This document shows, in pieces, positions 57,967-64,000 of a stretch of 64,000 nt of DNA. The stretch is from Rotaria sordida (lineage: Eukaryota > Rotifera > Eurotatoria > Philodinida > Philodinidae). The translations under genes were made by a program, and so were the position numbers. Location: assembly GCA_905250125.1 (NCBI GenBank), contig CAJNOL010000890.1, forward strand, positions 1 to 64,000, in the 5' to 3' direction. Under the pieces are notes generated by a model, which was not told the DNA's origin, did not search any database, and saw nothing but the letters and a program-made list of their open reading frames with translations. Every line of letters begins with the position of its first letter. Positions within the stretch are counted from its first letter, which is position 1.

Positions 57967-60521
57967 AATGCTTGTCGTATACAATATTTAATTTGAACAT
58001 TTTTTTTATGAGTAATTCAGATAAGATGATTAGTTTAAAACTTCCTCTACAAATAAAGCTAAAATAGCGTCTGTCAAGTCACGTACTATATTAAGAACTA
58101 TTGTAGAAAGACAGAGAATATCAATCAAAGACAAACAAAACGAACACTGAAGCTATGTATTAAGAGAACTGTTATGTCAAAGTTTGATACTGAAAAAATT
58201 GACTTCTTTTTCACTAAACTTTTATAATTAGTCATATTGCAAAGTTGATCACTATGATCTTTCGTATTCAAATGAAGATCATTTTTTTTCAGAAGTGTCA
58301 TATGAGATTAGCATTTGTATTCAAATGATTCGTAATGGTTTGGCATTATTTTCATTAGAATTAATTGATACCAAGCTGATAGCATTAGTTTTAATTCTAA
58401 TAGATAGATTATCAACAAATAAATCTCGGGCATATTAAGTTCGGAAATCTTCAAAACCAAATAGTTTTATTCCTTTTGACAAATAGCACTTTTAACTACG
58501 AAAACTCTTTGATTTTATCGTCAAAAATTACGAAGATGAACTCTGAAAAATATACATGTAGCTAACATATGTATTAGAATTAAAAATAGCGCTACTTTAA
58601 TGCTAATAGCGTAACATTGATTAATTCTAATGCCAATCATACTAAAAAATCAAAATAAATTTTGATACTAATATTAATCTGACAACTCTATTCATCTCTT
58701 TAGTTAAAATAATCGATTTTCTTGATGTTGCATTATAGCTTTTTGCATACGATTGTGAAAGATTCTTTTCTGAAATGTTAATTAAATAGATAATATCTCA
58801 GAACTTAAATGAAGTAAAAAGTCATATTTTTTTAGAGATACGTACAGTAATACAAGGTGTAACTGTATCATAAGATTTGAGAGCAAATAAAATCAATCGT
58901 GTAACGATATCAAAAACATAAAGTGTATTATTTACTTTAGTTACAATAATATATTTCTGTTAAGATACTTTCCTCTTCACAACACAAGCTTACATTAATC
59001 ATTTACTCTCCGGATACTGTTCATAACATCCGTACCGTAATCTTACGTGATGCATGCATGCTAAAGGATTGTTGATTTTACGTTTTTCAATAAAAATAAA
59101 GATCTTTAATATTTCATGAATTGTTTTTAGTAATCGTAATATTTGTAAAATAATGAAAGATCATTGCTAAAGAATAACAGAATATGAATATAGTAATAAC
59201 TGAAAGTAGCTGCATTTATAGTCTTTGTTTTTCTCCTATTTTCTCTTTTTATTGTAGTCGAACAAATGTGAATAGTGATATGATGTGCTCGACTGTCAGA
59301 AAAGAAATTATTATTTTTTTCTCAGAGCTTTTGTTTTTTGTTTTTCAATATTTCATTGCTGAAATTTTTTTTTTTGATTTTTGTTATAAATTCTTCTTTG
59401 TAATTTTTTCTGTCGATTATCTATTGTCGTTATTGTTTATTCTCTAGCGAGCTATTATTTTTGTTTTTACATTAAAGAAAAAACAAATATTGTAGAACTA
59501 TGGTATGTTGGTTTTCTCTTCGTTATGTTAATATAATAAAAACGTTTCTGTGCTTAGATTGAACGAAATATTCTTGTTCATTATATTATCTTGGAAGACT
59601 TACTCGTCTGGCACTAGATCTAATGAGATTAATTATCCTGTTCAATAAAGATTAAAAAATGAAACCATCAAGAACAAATATCTTATCACAAGAACTAGCA
59701 ATAGTTCATTGATTTTTAGCAATTTTCGCTATATTATTGAAGATTATTTTGATGTGTTTTTTCTAGATAATAATGGAAATCAGATGATTGTTTTGAGTCT
59801 CTGTGAACGAAATTGATCGCAGAGAATAGAAACTATTTAGTCAGAGTTATGTTAAACCTTAGAGTTAATCCGAAAGACAAAACACTACTTGACACCCAGA
59901 TAGAACTCGACTCATTTTTTTTTTTGGTAATTGAGTCTGCAGAAGTTCATCTCGGAATGGAAAGATGAAAACGCTTACCTAGCAGTACGTTTGATTCACT
60001 TGCTAAAAAAATTCATTTGAAAAAAGAGTTCTTATCTTTATTCATTTGTCTGATCAACCTTAGTGGGTCTGAGTGTGGATGTATCTGTGAATGTGTGTAG
60101 GTGCAATGGAATAATATATTCACATTCATACCCCACATCCAGCAAATCAGAACTACAGTATCGTTTTAGGGGTATAACATTCGCGTCTATATGGTTTTTG
60201 TCCTTGTCATATACCTGAGTCAATTGAAGAGAAAAACTACAGCATATTCTTAGTTTTCCCAATGGTTATAGATGTTTATGTACTAACAGAATGTTCGTAC
60301 AAGATTAAATTTCAAAAATTATCAAAAATTAATTTTTCCTTGATCAGAATGAATTTTATTTATAACAGCGATACAGCTCAATTGCAAAGCAGATAACATA
60401 AAAAGAAAAGAGTAGAAAAATCATTCTTCATCAACTGTCAGATTGTTTTTTGTTTTTAGTGATTAGGAAAATTTTCTGAGTATGTTGCTGAATCTATTGG
60501 CATATGTGATAACAATAATGA
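57967..60521. other. Gene-free stretch
   Basis: AT-rich, with poly-T runs and one hairpin (60063-60140). No supported ORF; possible 3' exons of the F-box gene were not found. Confidence 0.5.
60063..60140. repeat. Telomere-like hairpin
   Basis: GTGGGTCTGAGTGTGGATG and GTGAATGTGTGTAGG are followed by ATTCACATTCATACCCCACATCC. GTGAATGTG and CACATTCAT/ATTCAC pair in part. Confidence 0.55.
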
Positions 60522-61627
60522 TTATGTTTTTCTATTTAAATAAGCTGCTTGATTTGGTAAAGTAAATAACCAATGGCATTGATATTTGAAGAAGAATTTG
60601 ATCATTGACCAAGTTGATTTGTAATTTAACCGTCGTTGATCATTGAGTGCATGTTGTTCTTGTTTATTCAGTGATGATGATGTTTCGAATTGAGGTATAT
60701 CATCATCAGTTGTGGGTCCATAAATATTTTTAACAATCATAGTCATGATCATAATAAAAATTCGTTGTACAATATTGATTTGATAAATAAATTTTTTAAG
60801 ACGAGTAATTAAACTTTTTTCATTTTTTTTAAAACTTGTATTCGATGTTTATCTATGTTTTTCTCGAGATCATTATCGATATTCGGATAGGCTGGATCGT
60901 AGTTTCGTCGAATTCGTTCATGATAATCGAAAATAATTTGAAAGCGACGATCATCATAGAAATAAGGTACTCTTATAAGTAGTTTTACAAGTGAACAAAA
61001 TGTTAAATCAGCTGCCGAAAATTGATTACCGACAAGATAATCATTTGTACGCAAATGATTTCCAATGTCTAAAAGAATTTGTTCTGCTTTTTCTTTTATT
61101 TATTCTTAACGCATACGATGAACTTGATATCGAGCAATTATAAAAGCAACGATGAATAGAATAAATCAACGTGAGCGAATATCATCTGGATTATTGGCCC
61201 ATGGATACTTTTCACGGAGTACAAGTGACAATACATTTGGACTTTCTGTGAGTATTTGAACATAAGCAATACGATGTCCATAAAGACCTAATGTCGAATC
61301 AAGACGTAAACATGTATCAATCACTTGTTGACGTTCTTTATTTGATGATGGAAAAAGGGATAGAGATGATTGAGGATATTGAGTGTCCAAATAGAGTAAA
61401 ATTGGTGTTGAATCATAATGGAATTGATTATCATCTTTATTGTTTGGATCTTCAATCATCGGCATTAGTTTAGGCGTTATTTTAGGTGCTTGTTCTAAAC
61501 CTTTTGTTTTTCCGAATGGCTTATAATTTATTAATTCATAGGGAATTTCTTTCAAATCCAACGCTCAACGAACTTTATCACAGTAATGAGACCATTGTGT
61601 TGTATAGAAACGAATACGTTGTATCAT
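60522..61627 (-). pseudogene. Glutathione S-transferase-like pseudogene
   Basis: From an ATG at 61627 the minus strand encodes a thioredoxin-fold start (QRIRFYTTQWSHYCDKVR), a stop, then LKEIPYELINYKPFGKTKG and FHYDSTPILLYLDTQYP, the usual GST glutathione-site region. The helical C-terminal domain follows (RTNDYLVGNQFSAADLTFCSL). In-frame stops occur at the codon after CDKVR (near 61565), after DDIRSR (near 61166) and twice near 61108-61115. A frameshift lies in an A-run near 60825. A C-terminal extension (STWSMIKFFFKYQCHWLF) ends at 60522. No introns. With four stops and one frameshift it cannot make the enzyme. Confidence 0.85.
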
Positions 61628-61818
61628 CTTAAAAATATTTTGTTTCTAAAAAAAACCATAGAAGAATATCTTAATAGATACAGAGAGATAAATCTGACAG
61701 TAGCATATCAATGTGAATCTGCTACAAGCAGGGTTATAATTAGAATTGAATCCGTCCAGTTAAAATAAACTTCGACCAGTTTCAAATATGACCAAGACTT
61801 CCATCAAAAACCTGAGAC

Positions 61819-61861
61819 AAGGGTGTGGATAATCTCTTCAAACATCCACACCCACACCCTT
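61819..61861. repeat. Telomere-like hairpin, compact
   Basis: AGGGTGTGGAT, core AATCTCTTCAAAC, then ATCCACACCCACACCCT. The outer AGGGTGTGGAT/ATCCACACCC stem is perfect over 10 bp. The next gene fragment starts immediately after. Confidence 0.85.
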
Positions 61862-62245
61862 CGGATGATGATGACGATCAAAATCAAAATAATTTACTGA
61901 ATATGAAATTTTCTACACCTATGGCATCATCGCAATTACAACTTCAATATACAACAACATCAATGGTAACAACGAATCAATGACAAGTAAATGTTATGCC
62001 ACTATCAACGCTTTCACCCCGTCGGCCAGCAAAACAATCACGAGCAACATCAGCAACACCACTACGAACAACGCAGCAAGAAATTGAAATAACCGATTTA
62101 GTGACACCTGTTAAATCAACAGTTATTATTACACAAGCAAATTATACAATACGTACACTTACTCTTTACAATCAGCAACGCCGATCAATTTTACCAACAT
62201 TTCCAACACTAATTTATAATCATGATCCAGATTTATTATTAGCTA

Positions 62246-62306
62246 AGGGTGTGGGTGTGGGTGCGTGGATGTGGGTATGCGTCTTTTCTTCACCCACACC
62301 CACCCT
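62246..62306. repeat. Telomere-like hairpin inside a gene fragment
   Basis: AGGGTGTGGGTGTGGGTG, then GGATGTGGGTATGCG, core TCTTTTCTTC, then ACCCACACCCACCCT. GGGTGTGGGT and ACCCACACCC pair perfectly. Confidence 0.85.
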
Positions 62307-62326
62307 CTCTGTAAACTGAATTAAAT

Positions 62327-62389
62327 GGTGTGGATATGAGTGTGGATGGATGTCTGGGTATCCATGAAAATAATACTCATACACTTTCA
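62327..62389. repeat. Telomere-like hairpin adjoining the previous one
   Basis: GGTGTGGATATGAGTGTGGATGG is followed by GGGTATCCATG and AATACTCATACACTTTC. GGTGTGGATATGAGT and ACTCATACAC pair in part. Two hairpins lie within 150 bp here. Confidence 0.6.
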
Positions 62390-62505
62390 TTAAAAAAAAC
62401 GAAGTCAAGATTTAATCTTTCAAGACCCTATACATTTGCATCAGAAGATCGAAAACTAAAACCGTTAATTTTACCTTTGAAAAATAGTTTTAGATGTCCA
62501 TAGAA

Positions 62506-63019
62506 AAAATTTATTTCAACTCAAATAGCCGATAAAAAAGCAATCATTATTCACTTTTGAATACATTCCAAGAGACAGTGTGACAAGAATATAATGTTCA
62601 TTTCGACTCTTTATTTCAAAAACTTTCAGGATAAATATATAATTACTTGAGACAAAACAGTGTGCTCTGTCTGATTTTTGAGAGACACAGTTGAATTCAA
62701 TCAGATACATGTGTGTTTTTTTATGATAAAAATAGAAAATACGATTAAATTATCGCGTTGAAAAACGTATATTTCATTGATTTACACAGATTCTGTTATG
62801 CGGAAAAATTCTTTCAATAAACGGACGATCGATATTATTTACTCTAAAAACTGATAAAACGACATCATTTATTATAATGAAAAATGTTGAAGCAATTTGC
62901 ATAGAAATATTTTTCATCGACATTCATATTACTTAGGGATATCCAAAAGTAGTGACCAGTGCTGCCACCTTTTGAAGTCCGAAAAGCAGAAAGACAGCAG
63001 AAAGTATGTTTGTGATATG
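62506..63019. other. Gene-free stretch
   Basis: AT-rich; no feature seen. Confidence 0.5.
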
Positions 63020-63650
63020 AAACTAACGGGTAGCTCGTAATAAAAGAGGATCTTAGTATTTTGTTAATATCTTAAGCGTTATCTTATCGCTCACACTTAA
63101 TTTTTTCATTGAAAGATTCATCGTCTGATTCTGCAGAAATTGGTATATTTCGTTGTAAAAAATACTTATCTCTCGTTCGACGTCATCGTGATTCAAAACA
63201 AGCATTACATACAACTTTTAAAATCTCTATTTTTTTCAATTTTTTCCGAAAACATCCAGTCCCTAGATTAATTTTATTATCATTGATCGTGCCATATTCT
63301 TTATACAGCAATAAAATAAATTGTCTTCGGTACGTTGATTGAAATGAACCAATTTATCTTTTAAGTGGCGAACAAATTATACCCAAAGTAACAGGATTAA
63401 TTGAGAAAATGAACATTTTGGAAGAAAATTGAAAAAAAAAGGAAGACTTTGAAAGTTGTATGTAATGCTTATTTTAAATCATGATGATATTGAAAGAGAG
63501 ATAAGTGTTTTTTACAGCGAAATATACAAATTTCTGCAGAATCAGACGGTAAATCGTTCGATAAAAAAATAAAGCGTGAGCGATAAGATAACGCTTAAGA
63601 TATTAACAAAATACTGAGACTCTCTTTTATTACGAGCTATCCGTTAGTTT
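63020..63650. mobile_element. Long-TIR non-autonomous DNA element (MITE)
   Basis: Left arm about 63020-63193 and right arm about 63480-63650 are reverse complements with roughly 10-15 percent differences (shared blocks AAACTAACGG, AGCTCGTAATAAAAGAG, GTTAATATCTTAAGCG, TTATCTTATCGCTCAC, TCTGATTCTGCAGAAAT). The 290-bp centre has no transposase. The short ORF inside is not a gene. Confidence 0.85.
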
Positions 63651-64000
63651 TAAATTTTAGTGTCAGTATACTAATCACTCGCATTGTATGGCATCACAAA
63701 ATTCAACTAATTAACAAATAGACAGAATCATTGAACATGTTTGCTTTTTAAGAAGTATTCTTCATCTGATTTAAGAGCTTTTGATAAATCTTTTTTACCT
63801 AATAAATATTCATCCATTACAGTGATTATCAATATTAGCTTTTTATTAGCAATGTTCAGAAAACTGTTGATGACAAACGAAAAATGTTAATTGAGACAAA
63901 TCAAATTTATATTCTTTTAAAGATCATTAATATTCGACAACATTGAACTATTCTCTGTTGAAGATAATTATATTCAATTTCTGTTTTCCGGTTGAACTTC
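63651..64000. other. Window end, nothing recognised
   Basis: AT-rich sequence without a supported feature. Confidence 0.5.

Larger units (their letters stand above)
61862..62505 (+). pseudogene. Low-complexity protein fragment split by hairpin insertion
   Basis: A polar open frame (QLQLQYTTTSMVTTNQ, stop at 61981, then SPRRPAKQSRATSATPLRTT, YTIRTLTLYNQQRRS, YNHDPDLLLAK) runs from the hairpin at 61861 to another at 62246. After about 150 bp of hairpins, protein-like sequence resumes at about 62400 (RPYTFASEDRKLKPLILPLK, stop near 62505). The family is not recognised; it resembles a disordered region of a larger protein. It appears to be a fragment bounded at its 5' end and interrupted by telomere-like hairpins. 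Confidence 0.5.

Noticed and set aside
942..62389. CRISPR-like array
   Set aside because: Hairpins are kilobases apart, variable in length and in a eukaryotic genome; there are no regular spacers or cas genes.
63109..63342. 77-residue ORF near the window end
   Set aside because: It spans the left TIR and interior of a non-autonomous element and shows no transposase motif.

Overview
The window is eukaryotic DNA and most probably from a bdelloid rotifer. It is AT-rich, with compact genes split by short GT-AG introns (mostly 45-80 nt). Gene content includes an ADP-ribosyltransferase with TPRs, an NCS-type calcium sensor, a DEG/ENaC channel, a TMEM272-like protein and LamG membrane proteins. It also carries Helitron transposons and many tracts of a TGTGGG-like repeat, which I recall as the bdelloid telomere repeat. 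The assignment is an inference; no marker gene proves it.

Layout. 1-2.9 kb: the edge of a TKL-like protein kinase gene and an R-S-ExE ADP-ribosyltransferase gene, both on the minus strand. 2.9-10.2 kb: no convincing gene; several small inverted-repeat elements and degenerate G-rich/C-rich hairpins. 10.2-16.5 kb: an old, frameshifted Helitron (Helitron-1). 17.2-17.35 kb: a head-to-head telomere-like palindrome with about 15 perfect CACACC hexamers. 17.35-21.54 kb: a second, different and younger Helitron (Helitron-2), one reading frame broken only by five stop codons, with a recognisable CTAG 3' end. A 100-base assembly gap lies at 21780-21879. 22.2-23.5 kb: an unrecognised pseudogene. 24.6-26.2 kb: a 5'-nucleotidase family ectoenzyme. 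27.9-28.4 kb: a palindromic TA-flanked MITE.

30-64 kb: ordinary single-copy-looking genes far apart: TMEM272-like (30.0-30.7), APC-family amino acid/amine permease (32.3-34.3), LamG membrane protein (37.4-39.8, minus), DEG/ENaC channel (40.8-43.1, minus), secreted endolysin-like protein probably acquired horizontally (44.6-45.5, minus), APH/hydroxylysine-kinase-like kinase (47.0-48.0), a decaying B-box-like gene (49.6-51.1), NCS calcium sensor (53.7-54.7), F-box protein (56.9-58.0) and a GST-like pseudogene (60.5-61.6, minus). Foldback elements lie at 52.2-52.75 and 63.0-63.65 kb. Genes do not form operons, and no shared pathway is evident.

The most unusual signal is a dispersed family of at least 24 short hairpins (40-260 bp). 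Each reads G-rich (TGTGGG-like) and then C-rich (CCCACA-like), and several share a GAGAGAAGATC-like core. Several sit exactly where a transposon or gene fragment is truncated. They are either a telomere-repeat-derived foldback element family or scars of joined, telomere-capped broken ends.
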